64,000 nt of DNA, taken from assembly GCA_020186115.1 (NCBI GenBank), contig WSYJ01000130.1:186001-250000 (forward strand), in the 5' to 3' direction. The notes beneath the pieces were generated by a model. It ran no database searches. It was not told the DNA's origin and saw only the letters and a list, made by a program, of their open reading frames with translations. Numbering within the stretch: position 1 is the first letter of the stretch; the number at the start of each line of letters is the position of its first letter. A program made the translations under genes and the position numbers. Positions 46,901 to 55,928 of this stretch are shown one piece after another. The stretch comes from Histomonas meleagridis (taxonomy: Eukaryota; Parabasalia; Tritrichomonadida; Dientamoebidae).

Positions 46901-47543
46901 ACAACAAATTTTAGGTAATAATTATTTTAGCCCACAATTTTTATCATTTGCTACTAAATTGGGTTATTTAATTGATATGAAAACACATTGTTGTACAACA
47001 GGAGGTTTAGATGCTAAAAGTTTTTCGACTGGAGAAGTTTCATTATTTTATGCTGATTCAATACATGAAGTAATGTTTCATGTTCCATCTTTATTAACAT
47101 CTGATTTAAAGAATGATCCACAATTTATATATAAGAAAAGACATATCGGTAATGATAGCGTACATATTATATGGTGTGAAGATAACGAAGAATATAAAGT
47201 GAAAACAATTATTTCACATTTTAATGACGCACATATTGTTATATATCCTTTGGCATGTGGAATGTATCATGTTAAAGTGAGCACAAAAACTGATGTAAAT
47301 TATTTCGGTCCTTTAATGGGAAGATGTATAGTGTCCGAAAGAAATTTGGTCGGATTGGTCAGAGCAACTGCAATTATGGCGGACCAAGTGATATATATGA
47401 AGAAACAAAACGAAAGCGAAATGAAAGCAACACATGCGCCCGCAGTAACTTTGAATAGTAATATCTTTGGAACTTTGCCCGCTTTTATTTCCGCGTTGGA
47501 ATTCGACGCTAAATTACCGGTGATACAAAAGAATGAGAATTAA
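43992..47543 (+). CDS. Rap/Ran-GAP domain protein (RalGAP/TSC2-like)
   Basis: The 1183-aa protein has a long helical (HEAT-like) N-terminal region (about residues 20-830) and a C-terminal Rap/Ran-GAP domain (about 960-1150). The latter contains the block EVMFHVPSLL, then KKRHIGNDSVHIIW, SHFNDAHIVIYPLACGMYHV and YFGPLMGRCIVSERNLVGL. The Asn thumb, the residue that drives GTP hydrolysis in this family, is kept at Asn1054. This architecture fits tuberin/RalGAP-alpha type GAPs, which inactivate Rheb, Rap or Ral and act upstream of TOR. I cannot decide between tuberin and RalGAP from sequence alone. ATG 43992 follows AAACCGTCACTGTCTG. Stop is TAA. Confidence 0.85.
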   Translation: MTEGSFSAIKKTYKEIVTAESKGNDASRIGPLVTSFFSKVAKYLESLMNSDGIIDVKGMKLSKVNRLAEFCDHLIEQGYSNFIKDVDPNIIISTIQFLTNDGFDKKIQVNLKDTTYRLINFIISNEDFMNSDRAKSFVQSFLKKEIKPIETKGTPNNEIKLFTFLLSLTKEEFSFWLNPLSDYFNNPDRNQPFPPEINFISKAAENKFNIFSKSHVALSFTEEIIRLFDVSEFSHLKICLSELCNQIITPDDILIQAITLFHRLVILSNEKDIVHVSCIRKIFQRCTSNSIKNGVLKFLSLLQQLNRNSERYKMNQGILFLYTLMLLYDSRCEDRKIWKMIITKDTAHQYFIPIMKFSIFVAVETFTEIFYINNEELQQIAASQTDKKSTKNTMGKVVAKFISNINSFFKTPWKYSLTINPLEKTKIKSFQNVNNDKYEFYSNLDFDSYNLKSFSLKCLKAGFGMYSPLMYSILILTYFDLLEGMPPKVRIGNPNCILQLFLGEGLKILSLYEYSDEIALTFYTVSILFSNVTVRMKLSNDIFAKWTEIIGHYSFCNDERKLFRDQSFNAICDSIELMLPGCELLIPIFINYINIFVVSQVYEYEPQVQKISSTFASAIIISNSEIGFSNELIKHLKNRKQSKDSPYYNQLISVDNKSIIETIIEFSNRLLSTSKQIHVFNAILRIVIELKENKELTTYLSSLIRYLQHDNIYDLYSLIQFAPNFTNFLPDFVSDLIKNGYLDLALEFLIGTSYCVDYHKDKIDELFCEKCTPELLTRFLGDYKRYPFPNGINFHQSNYDLFNVNGNEEKRDLFTFVSSRGDLIIGLQTKQEENQLSLMTALGNSSLNIKNYVHEKQFIPHSSPTFPEVNNTISLKFEPLQLEEYEIPFNKDCIFHEDEEEKVFELKLPETIKTFPIPSAIEQLGLFDDNSKSLTMDAQCYRESKALINTSYRYKHKIALLYVAKNQREQQQILGNNYFSPQFLSFATKLGYLIDMKTHCCTTGGLDAKSFSTGEVSLFYADSIHEVMFHVPSLLTSDLKNDPQFIYKKRHIGNDSVHIIWCEDNEEYKVKTIISHFNDAHIVIYPLACGMYHVKVSTKTDVNYFGPLMGRCIVSERNLVGLVRATAIMADQVIYMKKQNESEMKATHAPAVTLNSNIFGTLPAFISALEFDAKLPVIQKNEN

Positions 47544-47859
47544 TTTATAATGTTTTGATGCAAGTGCAAGTACATCAAAAAGGGGCCGCAGCCAAATAAA
47601 CTCAGAAAAACTTAAAAAAAACGTGCGCACTCAAATTTTGTTTGCTTTTTAACGGTTGTTAAACCCCAAAATGTACTTTTATTTCAATTTTCTGAACTTA
47701 TATCGTAAATATTGAATTTTTAATGTAACTTATTTCGAAATTATATCAAAAAGTTAATGAAGTTCTGAGCGTTGATAGGATAATTCAATGTTTCGGTTCT
47801 GAAACTTTTGATCGTTTTCGATCCCACCACCCACAAAATAAACACTTTTTCTCTGATCA
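47544..47859. other. Intergenic region, RalGAP-like / BspA-like
   Basis: Contains AACGGTTGTTAAACC (47651-47665) and AT-rich DNA before ATG 47860. The final 60 bases include CTTTTGATCG and ATCCCACCACCC. No coding frame supported. Confidence 0.45.
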
Positions 47860-50800
47860 ATGCTTTTCTGTTGTTTCCCAATAACAATAATATCAATAAT
47901 TAAAAGTAACATGGGAAATGAAAAATGTTATTCAATAACAAGTAAAAAAAGAATTACTAAAAATGATTTCGAACTTGCTTATTATAATTGTATTTCAATA
48001 GAAGAAGATATCCAAAAAATTGAAGATAATGCATTTAAAGAATGGGAAACTCTTGTTGAAGTAAAGATCCAATCTTCAATTACATCAATTGGTTCAAATG
48101 CGTTTTGTCAATGTTCTTCATTAAAATACATATCTATACCAGATTCAGTCACATCAATTGGAGACTATGCATTTTGTTCATGTCAATCCTTAACAACTAT
48201 TGAAATCCCAGCGAATGTTAAAAATATTGGTAAATCAGCATTTCAATTCTGTTCAGAATTAACAGATGTTATCATGAAACCAAGTACTATTACATCCATA
48301 GGATCATCAGCATTTAATTTCTGTGTTTTATTAAAAAGTATTAAAATACCAAATGGAATAACAACACTTGAAAGCTCCACATTTCAATATTGTACTAAAT
48401 TATCAGATATTATAATTCCAGAATCAGTTATTACAATTGGTGATTTTGTATTTGAAAATTGTGATAATTTAGCAAATGTTCAAATTGGTGAATCAACTAA
48501 ATCAATTGGTTCACAAGCATTTTCAACTTGTTCTAATTTAAAGCAAATTACGATTCCTAATTCAGTTACAACAATTGGAACTCATATATTTAGTTATTGT
48601 TTTAATTTATATCATATTGAACTTAGTAATTCTTTAAATGAAATAACAAATTTTTCATTTATAGATTGTTTTTGTTTACAAAGTATTGAAATTAGTGATT
48701 CTGTTTTATTTATTGGATATAAAGCATTTTATGGATGTTCTTCTTTAGTTAATATTAAAATTGGTAAATCAGTTAAATCAATTGGGGAAAATGCATTTGG
48801 TAAATGTGAAAAATTATTAACAATTGAAGTATCACCTGAAAACATGAATTATAAAAATCATGAATCTGATGGTGTATTATATGATATTAATATCAATGAA
48901 TTAATACAATTTCCAATGGCTAAAAAGAATTCATTTACAGTACCGAATACAATTGAAACTATAAAAAGTTATTCATTTTTATATTCTCAAATTTCAAGTA
49001 TAGTCATTGGAAATTCAGTTAAAACAATTGAATCAAATGCATTTTTTTCATGTCCTGTTCTAGAAATAATTACATTTGGTTATAACATTGAAACAATTGG
49101 TGATTATGCATTTGAATATTGTCCTTTCTTGACTGAAATTGTTATTCGAGGTACAGTTAAATCAATTGGTTTTTTGGCATTTAGAGGTTGTGATAGTTTA
49201 ATAAAATTTAAAGTTTCACAATCGAATGAAATTTATAGTAATTATGAAGATGATGGAATAATTTATGATAAAAACATTAATAAAATTCTTTATTTCCCAC
49301 CTCGTAAAGATACAATTACAATACCAAATTCTGTTACAATTATTAATAGTTATTCATTTTATGAATGTTATTGTTTAAAGAATATTATTCTTAATGATAA
49401 TATAAAAGAAATTGGAGAATATTCATTTTATAATTGTAAAGGTTTAACTAAAATTACAATTCCTAATTCGATAACTGAAATTAAACCATTTACATTTACA
49501 TCTTGTACAAGTTTAAAGAGTATTACATTAAGTAATAACCTTCAAACATTAAGTAAAAACTCATTTGCTTGTTGTTCAGAATTATTAATGATAACATTAC
49601 CAAATACAATTAAAACAATTGAAGACTTTGTATTTACTAATTGTACAAAGTTAACAGGAATAAATATACCTAATTCACTTGAAACTATTGGTAATAATGT
49701 ATTTCAACATTGTGAAAGTTTACAAATAATAACAATACCTAATTTAATTAAATCAATTGGTAATTATGTATTTCAAGATTGTATTTCATTAGCAAAAGTT
49801 ACAATTCCTGATTCAGTTACATCAATTGGAGAATATACATTTTCTGATTGTAAGGATTTAGAAGATGTAACAATAAGTGATTCTATTACAACAATTGGTA
49901 AATATGCATTTTATAATTGTCGGAAACTGAAACATATTAAAATCCCAAATAATATTCAAACAATTAATGATTATACATTTTATTATTGTAGGGAAATAAC
50001 AGAAATTATAATTCCTAATTCAGTTATAACAATTAATAATAATGTATTTGATTCATGTGAATTTTTAACTAATGTTACAATTGGTGAATCAGTTACATCA
50101 ATTGGTGATTTTGTATTTCAAAGTTGTCTTCATTTAGAAAGTATTACAATTCCTAATTCAGTTAAAACTATTGGAAACTTTGCATTTAGTAATAATTATA
50201 TAAAAAGTATTAATTTAGGTAATTCGATTACTAATATTGGAATTTATGCATTTCAATATTGTACAGAATTAAAGAGTATTATAATTCCAGATAAAGTTAC
50301 AACAATTGGATATGGTACATTTTATGAATGTTTCGAATTAACTAATGTTACATTATCAAATTCATTAACATTAATACATTGCCATTCATTTTATAAATGT
50401 GAAAAATTAGAATCTATTACACTTCCAAATACATTACAAAAAATTGGTGGAGAAGCATTTTATAAAACAAGCTTATTCATAATATTTATACCAGAATCAG
50501 TAATATTAATAGGTAATAATGCATTTTATGAATGTACTTATTTAATGTCTATTAATGTATCAACAAATAATAAATATTATCAAAATTATCAAAATGATGG
50601 AGTCCTTTATGATTATGAATTTAAAGAAATTCTTTATTATCCACCTTTAAAGATCGGACAATATTCAATGCCTGAAACAATACAAAAAATTCGATATTAT
50701 TCATTTTATAAATCACAAATTGATGAATTAACAATTAGTAAATCTTGTTCATTAATTGAAAATCATGCATTTTATTACTCTAGATTAGTGAATATTATAC

Positions 50801-52377
50801 TTCCAAATTTAATTACAATAATTAAACAATATACATTTTCAAGGTGTACTAAATTAAAGAGTATTACATTAAGTAACTCGATAAAAGTGATTGAAGAACA
50901 TGCATTTGATTCATGTAATACTTTAAGTAGTATAATATTACCTGATTCCGTTGAAGATCTTGAAGAACGTTCATTTTATAGTTGTTCATTATTAAAGAGT
51001 ATTACATTAAGTAAAACATTAAAGACAATTTCGAAATATACATTTATGAATTGTTATTCATTAGTTAACATTATACTTCCTGATTTAATTACACTCATTG
51101 ATGATAGTGCATTTTACAGATGTAGCAAATTAGAAGAAATTACACTTAGTAAATCACTTGAAATTATTGGTGATTCAGTATTTTTTGAATGTATTTCATT
51201 AAAATCAATTGAATTACCAAACACAACAAAATCATTAGGTAAATCAACTTTTACAAATTGTTTCAACTTACAACAAATAATAATTCCGAATTCAGTTAAA
51301 CATTTTGGTGATTCGTCATTATTCTATGGATGTAATAAGTTAACAAGTTTCGATGGAACTTATTTCACTGAAATCAATGAATATACATTCAAAAACATTT
51401 CATTTAGCACATTTAATTTGGGAAGTATTCATTTAGGTAAATCAGTAATAACAATTGGCGATAGAGCATTTTCTTATTGGCGTCAATTAACAAATATAAC
51501 ATTTTCTGACTCAGTTAAAACAATGGGAATGTATTCATTTTCTTATTGTTCATCATTAAAATCTTTTGTTATACCAAATTCAGTTGTAACACTTGGTAAA
51601 TGTTCATTTTATGGATGTTATAACTTATTATCAATTGAAATTGGTAATTCAGTTACATCTATAGGTAATTCATCATTTTTATATTGTTCTTACTTAAAAG
51701 AAGTAACAATTGGTGAATCAGTTCAAACAATTGAAAGTTATTCATTCCACGGCACGTCAATTGTTAATTTAACAATTCCAAACTCAGTCAAAGTCATTGA
51801 GAACAATGCATTTTCTTCATGCTTCAGCTTGAAGTATTTAGATTTAGGTAATTCGCTTGAAGAAATTGGTGAAAATGCATTTTATACTTGCGGCGTTTTT
51901 GAGTTGTTCATTCCGAATTCAGTTGTCACTATTTCACGTTATGCATTTCAATTTTCGGATCTCGTTAAGTTAACAATTTCGGGCTCTGTGAAGACAATTG
52001 ATAGTTACGCATTTTTTAATTGTGCTTTCTTGGAATACGTGTTCTATAATGGTACAACAGCGCCCGAATTAGGCGTCGGAGTGTTCGATGGTGTTCACAA
52101 CTTGGAAATTATTGTGCCAGATGAATTCGTCGGTGATCACTTTGGACAATATAAAATTAAACGAATAAGCGATGTAAATAAGAAAAGCAACACAACTATG
52201 ATAATTGTGGCCGTAGTGTGCGCAGTGTGCGGCGTGGCTCTGATAGCCCTTGTCGCGTTTTGCGTCTACTTGAGAAGGATGAAAACGAAAGAAGGATACA
52301 GCGCTTTGGATAGCAGATTGCAGTCCGAGGTGGAAAACTACGAAGCTATGGTAAATAACTATGAGCAGCTTAAGTAA
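47860..52377 (+). CDS. Large BspA-like LRR surface protein (1505 aa)
   Basis: The 1505-aa protein starts with a hydrophobic leader (MLFCCFPITIISIIKS). It contains about 55 BspA-type LRR repeats, mostly 23 residues, of the IG..AF..C..L..I.IP.SV form. Two repeats (near residues 330 and 470) carry an ESDGVLYD/EDDGIIYD insertion followed by LxxFP, as in other trichomonad members. A transmembrane helix (about 1446-1468) leads to a basic stop and a 30-residue tail with YSAL (YxxPhi-like) and two further Tyr motifs (NYEAMV, NYEQL). Repeats are more homogeneous at DNA level than in the 40.9-kb gene. Stop is TAAA. Confidence 0.92.
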   Translation: MLFCCFPITIISIIKSNMGNEKCYSITSKKRITKNDFELAYYNCISIEEDIQKIEDNAFKEWETLVEVKIQSSITSIGSNAFCQCSSLKYISIPDSVTSIGDYAFCSCQSLTTIEIPANVKNIGKSAFQFCSELTDVIMKPSTITSIGSSAFNFCVLLKSIKIPNGITTLESSTFQYCTKLSDIIIPESVITIGDFVFENCDNLANVQIGESTKSIGSQAFSTCSNLKQITIPNSVTTIGTHIFSYCFNLYHIELSNSLNEITNFSFIDCFCLQSIEISDSVLFIGYKAFYGCSSLVNIKIGKSVKSIGENAFGKCEKLLTIEVSPENMNYKNHESDGVLYDININELIQFPMAKKNSFTVPNTIETIKSYSFLYSQISSIVIGNSVKTIESNAFFSCPVLEIITFGYNIETIGDYAFEYCPFLTEIVIRGTVKSIGFLAFRGCDSLIKFKVSQSNEIYSNYEDDGIIYDKNINKILYFPPRKDTITIPNSVTIINSYSFYECYCLKNIILNDNIKEIGEYSFYNCKGLTKITIPNSITEIKPFTFTSCTSLKSITLSNNLQTLSKNSFACCSELLMITLPNTIKTIEDFVFTNCTKLTGINIPNSLETIGNNVFQHCESLQIITIPNLIKSIGNYVFQDCISLAKVTIPDSVTSIGEYTFSDCKDLEDVTISDSITTIGKYAFYNCRKLKHIKIPNNIQTINDYTFYYCREITEIIIPNSVITINNNVFDSCEFLTNVTIGESVTSIGDFVFQSCLHLESITIPNSVKTIGNFAFSNNYIKSINLGNSITNIGIYAFQYCTELKSIIIPDKVTTIGYGTFYECFELTNVTLSNSLTLIHCHSFYKCEKLESITLPNTLQKIGGEAFYKTSLFIIFIPESVILIGNNAFYECTYLMSINVSTNNKYYQNYQNDGVLYDYEFKEILYYPPLKIGQYSMPETIQKIRYYSFYKSQIDELTISKSCSLIENHAFYYSRLVNIILPNLITIIKQYTFSRCTKLKSITLSNSIKVIEEHAFDSCNTLSSIILPDSVEDLEERSFYSCSLLKSITLSKTLKTISKYTFMNCYSLVNIILPDLITLIDDSAFYRCSKLEEITLSKSLEIIGDSVFFECISLKSIELPNTTKSLGKSTFTNCFNLQQIIIPNSVKHFGDSSLFYGCNKLTSFDGTYFTEINEYTFKNISFSTFNLGSIHLGKSVITIGDRAFSYWRQLTNITFSDSVKTMGMYSFSYCSSLKSFVIPNSVVTLGKCSFYGCYNLLSIEIGNSVTSIGNSSFLYCSYLKEVTIGESVQTIESYSFHGTSIVNLTIPNSVKVIENNAFSSCFSLKYLDLGNSLEEIGENAFYTCGVFELFIPNSVVTISRYAFQFSDLVKLTISGSVKTIDSYAFFNCAFLEYVFYNGTTAPELGVGVFDGVHNLEIIVPDEFVGDHFGQYKIKRISDVNKKSNTTMIIVAVVCAVCGVALIALVAFCVYLRRMKTKEGYSALDSRLQSEVENYEAMVNNYEQLK

Positions 52378-52630
52378 AATGATCAATACCAATTTGATAT
52401 ATTATTTCGGAAAAAATTTATAGAGAATGAATAGCGGTGACGTTGAATTGGTTTGGATTATATTAATAATTTTTGAGTTCATCATAGATATTAATATGTT
52501 TATTATGATTTTGGTAGTTGATATTGAATTACATGTTAAAATAAATAATGAGAATGAAATTTTTGATATTTAAAATTCTTGATATGAATGACTCAAAACT
52601 TATAGGGTGTTCGGTTATTTCGCGCAATTT

Positions 52631-52819
52631 TTATGAATATGAGATTTTAATTAAAATTAGTGATTTTTTATTTATCACTGATGAAATAGGATCCAATTGA
52701 TTTTTTTGGTGCTCTGCTTGAATACGGAACAAAAGTTGTTCATCTATAGGTCTACCATATCTATATGGTTTCTCATCAACTCTAAAATTTAATTTGACCA
52801 TTCTGATCCATTTATACAT
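52631..52819 (-). CDS. Possible small protein (62 aa)
   Basis: An ATG-started frame with balanced composition in its first 47 residues (PYRYGRPIDEQLLFRIQAEH), then a hydrophobic tail. GTTAAAGGACTCAGCA lies directly before the ATG. It resembles no family I know. It could equally be the N-terminal remnant of a larger dead gene. Confidence 0.3.
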   Translation of the reverse strand: MYKWIRMVKLNFRVDEKPYRYGRPIDEQLLFRIQAEHQKNQLDPISSVINKKSLILIKISYS

Positions 52820-52859
52820 TGCTGAGTCCTTTAACGCACTCTCGCCGAACTTCTTGTTT

Positions 52860-53140
52860 AATTTTTTTTTATTTTCTTTGTCGGGAGCCCTTTTTTAACG
52901 AGTTCTTCAATGAAGTAAAGCTATTCCATATGCTTAACGTACAATTTTTAACATACAAAAAAATATAGTTATGGTTAAATTTCAATTTCATAATGGATAA
53001 TTTCAACATCAACCATATCAGTAAAAAGCTATCTAAAAATACTTGCAATTTCATTTGGATTATGTTCTTCATCAATTCGTTTTTTGTGAAGTTCTCAATT
53101 GTCCATTGAAAGTTCATCAATATTATCTTTGATTTCATCT
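52860..53140 (-). pseudogene. Relic of DUF3447/ankyrin gene
   Basis: On the minus strand this DNA matches, at nucleotide level, the part of the 61957-63890 gene around 63330-63400: CAATTTCATTTGGATTA, then CTTCAATTCGTTTTTTGTGA-type sequence in reverse. It encodes a broken version of the NPNEIAQ...ELHKKLIEEG segment with shifts and stops. It is a fragment of a third ankyrin-type locus. Confidence 0.45.
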
Positions 53141-53485
53141 GAGATATATATATATAATTATATCTTCGATGTTTTTCTTGATAAATGAATGAAACAAAAT
53201 GATTCTATTTTGCTAACGATATTTACTTCAAGAAATTATATTATAAGAAGATAATATGTTTAATGTGTAGATTTGCTAATAAGAAAGTTTGTAAATATAT
53301 TGAATATTCTTAAATAGCTTAATTTATTTCTAATTTATCAACTTCTTTTGAAATGTTTAAGTTTATATCAGAATCAGTTGATCGTATGGTGAATAATGAA
53401 TACATTATTAAATTACATGTAATAAATCAATTTTTACATCGAAATATTTTAAAAATGATTCTAAATAAAATTTTATTAAAAACAA

Positions 53486-54958
53486 TTAACTTACATATTC
53501 TTCTTCTTCAATTTCGAAGTACATTCGAAGGGTATTACAAAGCTGATGAGTTCTTTCACTTAACCCATCGCAAGCTTCTAAATTTTGCATTAATCCGCAT
53601 TCTACGAAAACATTTTTTGCATCATCCAATTTCGTTACAATCAAAATTATTCCTTTTATCACATTTTTAATTATATCACAATCATCACACAGAAGTAAAT
53701 CAACATAATCAGGAGCGATTCCTTCTTTTAACAAATAATCACATTGTTCAGGTGTTGCGCCTTTAATTGTAGCATTTATTAATCTCATAAAATCTATTTT
53801 ATAAGCAAATGGCATTCCATTTCTCATTTGTTCTAAACAAATACCAATAGCTTGAATGTAATCATCACTAAGTAAAAAATGTGGCATTGCTATTATCCAA
53901 TTTGTTAAAATTTGCACAGTCATAAGTGTTATGCTATGCCATGTTTTTTGAGATTTAAGAAGAATTAAAAGAAAAGAAAAATGGTCATCTGAACAAAATA
54001 ATCCTTGTAAAAGAAATTGAAGACGTTGAACAACTTCTTCATTAGCTTTATGTTGTTCTCTAAGAAGAATATTTGTTATTTCCAAATAAGAATCAAAGAA
54101 GCAAAGCATTGAATTCACAAATTTTGCGTCACTTTTTGCGTAAGGAGAAGATGATATTATTATATCGAAGAGTTCCAAAAGGATTTGTTGTTGAACAATA
54201 ATTATAATGGCGTCATTACTATTCTTACTCTTAATTAATATCTGAAGAATAAGGGATATATAATTTATGTTTTCTGGAATAAGATAACCATTTTCATTTT
54301 GATTTAGGAGAAATTTACAAAATGAAACAAGTGGCTCAATTGGATAAAAAGCTGGTTCCCGAGAAAGAAGACAATACATAACAAATAGGCCATTGGTGGT
54401 TGAGCTTTTAAGATCAGTTTCAATGATTTGTGGGATATTCGGAAATGGAATGTAATTTTGCATTTCTAAAAATTGATTATCATCAAAAATAGAAATGAGG
54501 TTACCTATTGCAAGCAAAGAGCAGGATACAAGTTCACTCTCTGATTGTATGTGCTGTGATAAAATATTAAATATTTCAGGTCGACAAAATGTTGATGAAT
54601 ATTTTGAAGTGGATATATAACAAATAATAGCAAAACATTCTACAACTTGGAGATTATAAAAATTATTGTTTTCAATGAGTAGTTCAATTATGAAGTTGAC
54701 AAAATTTGTTTCGAAAATTATAGTGAGGATTTGTGGATAACCATGTGAAATTTTTTTTGTAATAGCTGGAAGTGTTTCTGATATCAATTCTACATTTGGA
54801 CTTGATTGATTCATAAATAATGAAATTTTTTCTTGTAATTTATAACATGATTTGTTAATTTTGAGTGAATCTGCATCAGATATTTCTTCGTTAGTTCCTT
54901 GACCTATTTTACCTTTAAAATGATGTAATGGTTTTAAATTTTTGTAGTTAATGTTCAT
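53486..54958 (-). CDS. Armadillo/HEAT-like helical protein (490 aa)
   Basis: An all-helical protein with about nine helix-pair repeats in which hydrophobic and Leu/Ile residues alternate (for example LVSCSLLAIGNLISIF, YNLQVVECFAIICYIST and SITLMTVQILTNWIIAM). The pattern resembles importin-alpha-type armadillo repeats. The N-terminal part (KLQEKISLFMNQSSPN) and the lack of the conserved Trp-Asn arrays argue against a classical importin alpha. An acidic, charged end (EIEEEEYVS) closes it. ATG 54958 is used because 19 codons before it start only from a TTG. Nuclear transport or adaptor roles are speculative. Confidence 0.7.
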   Translation of the reverse strand: MNINYKNLKPLHHFKGKIGQGTNEEISDADSLKINKSCYKLQEKISLFMNQSSPNVELISETLPAITKKISHGYPQILTIIFETNFVNFIIELLIENNNFYNLQVVECFAIICYISTSKYSSTFCRPEIFNILSQHIQSESELVSCSLLAIGNLISIFDDNQFLEMQNYIPFPNIPQIIETDLKSSTTNGLFVMYCLLSREPAFYPIEPLVSFCKFLLNQNENGYLIPENINYISLILQILIKSKNSNDAIIIIVQQQILLELFDIIISSSPYAKSDAKFVNSMLCFFDSYLEITNILLREQHKANEEVVQRLQFLLQGLFCSDDHFSFLLILLKSQKTWHSITLMTVQILTNWIIAMPHFLLSDDYIQAIGICLEQMRNGMPFAYKIDFMRLINATIKGATPEQCDYLLKEGIAPDYVDLLLCDDCDIIKNVIKGIILIVTKLDDAKNVFVECGLMQNLEACDGLSERTHQLCNTLRMYFEIEEEEYVS

Positions 54959-55284
54959 TCTATTAAAAGAACGTTTAAAATTTTTCTTCTTAAGTATTTC
55001 ATTAGAAAAAACCAAATACCATCAAGCATTAAATCATTCATGAAATCTTTGTGTATAAAACTTATTTTTTTTTTAATGTGTTTTGTAAAAGATTCATATT
55101 GATATCAAAAACGCATTTATTAAAATATGTTTAAAACAAAGTCCTTTTCAGACATTAATATTTCTTATATGCAAAGATACCTTAAAAAATTCATTAAGAT
55201 GAAATAAATTGATATCACAAAAAAAATCGCATTCAAACAAACATAAGTCAATTTTGACGGTTTTGGTCTTCCTTTTCTCTTCAA
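54959..55284. promoter_or_regulatory. Divergent intergenic region with eL31 promoter
   Basis: AT-rich. The 30 bases before eL31 hold ACGGTTTTGGTC (55257-55268) and TTCCTTTTCTCTTCAA (55269-55284), a variant of the uS3/uS5 promoter. Minus frames at 55148-55366 overlap eL31 in antisense and are not called. Confidence 0.6.
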
Positions 55285-55617
55285 ATGCCTCTTTTCCACA
55301 ACCAACCACAAGAACCAAAGAAGATTGAGACAACAATCCATATACAAAAGCTTGTTTATAACTCACGCCGTAAGCTCAAGGCTCAAAATGCAATTAAGCA
55401 AATCGTTAAGACAGGTCAAACATTAATGGGAACCAAAGATGTTAAAATCGATCAAGAACTTAACAGCCGTATTTGGTACAGGAGCAGGGCAAATCCACCA
55501 GCACGTGTCCGTGTTCTTTTCGAAAGGAAGGCAGATGATAATGGCAAAATGTTCACAACTGCATCATATGTTGATGTTCCAACATTCAAAGGTCTTCAAA
55601 CAGAAAAGAAGGAATAA
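55285..55617 (+). CDS. RPL31: 60S ribosomal protein eL31 (L31)
   Basis: The 110-aa protein matches eL31: TTIHIQKLVYNSRRKLKAQN, then AIKQIVKTGQTLMGTKDVKI, DQELNSRIWYRSRANPPARV and the strand end YVDVPTFKGLQT. It lies on the 60S surface near the exit tunnel. N-terminal residues (MPLFHNQPQEPKK) differ from other lineages. C-ending codons are frequent. ATG 55285 follows TCTTCAA. Stop is TAAA. Confidence 0.93.
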   Translation: MPLFHNQPQEPKKIETTIHIQKLVYNSRRKLKAQNAIKQIVKTGQTLMGTKDVKIDQELNSRIWYRSRANPPARVRVLFERKADDNGKMFTTASYVDVPTFKGLQTEKKE

Positions 55618-55878
55618 ACCATTTCAATTTTGATTCTTTTTTTTAATGCAAATTAATTTCACCACAATAACTTCCATTTGGCAAACAACAAATTGAACTT
55701 AATGACGGTCAACAACAATTATTTGTAAGAAGAATTCGAAAATTTAACAAATAATTTGACGAAATTGAAAAAATTATAAAATAATTTCCAGAAATTTATT
55801 ATTACTTTTTATCGATTATTAAATCAATAACAATAATGAGATTAAAGTTTTTAATGAAAAAAGAAATTTTCATTTTCA
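55618..55878. other. Intergenic region, eL31 / uS5
   Basis: AT-rich, no gene. It contains short A/T runs and no frame of note. Confidence 0.4.
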
Positions 55879-55928
55879 GGGTACCCTGTTCGACGGTTTT
55901 TTACGGTTTTTGGTCGACCTTTTGTTCA
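55879..55928 (+). promoter_or_regulatory. uS5 promoter
   Basis: In order: the AGGGTACCCT palindrome (55879-55888), ACGGTT (55893-55898), ACGGTT (55903-55908), GGTCGACC palindrome (55912-55919) with CCTTTTG following, then TTCA just before ATG 55929. The GGTCGACCTTTTG block is identical to that of uS3 (21522-21534). Confidence 0.7.

Larger units (their letters stand above)
52378..53485. other. Intergenic region with decayed ankyrin-gene remnant
   Basis: AT-rich. It contains the DUF3447 relic at 52860-53140 (separate entry) and a 62-codon minus-strand frame (52631-52819, MYKWIRMVKLNFRVDEKPYR) that could be a very small gene but has no recognisable features. A TATATATATATAATTATATC run lies near 53145. 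Confidence 0.5.

Noticed and set aside
47860-52377. CRISPR-like array in the repeat-rich BspA gene
   Set aside because: The repeats are coding leucine-rich repeats in one frame with no constant-length spacers of unrelated sequence.
53353-53670. 105-codon plus frame
   Set aside because: Mostly antisense to the ARM-like gene; the rest is AT-rich flank.
55148-55366. Minus frames opposite eL31
   Set aside because: They are antisense to a confident ribosomal-protein gene and have no family features.
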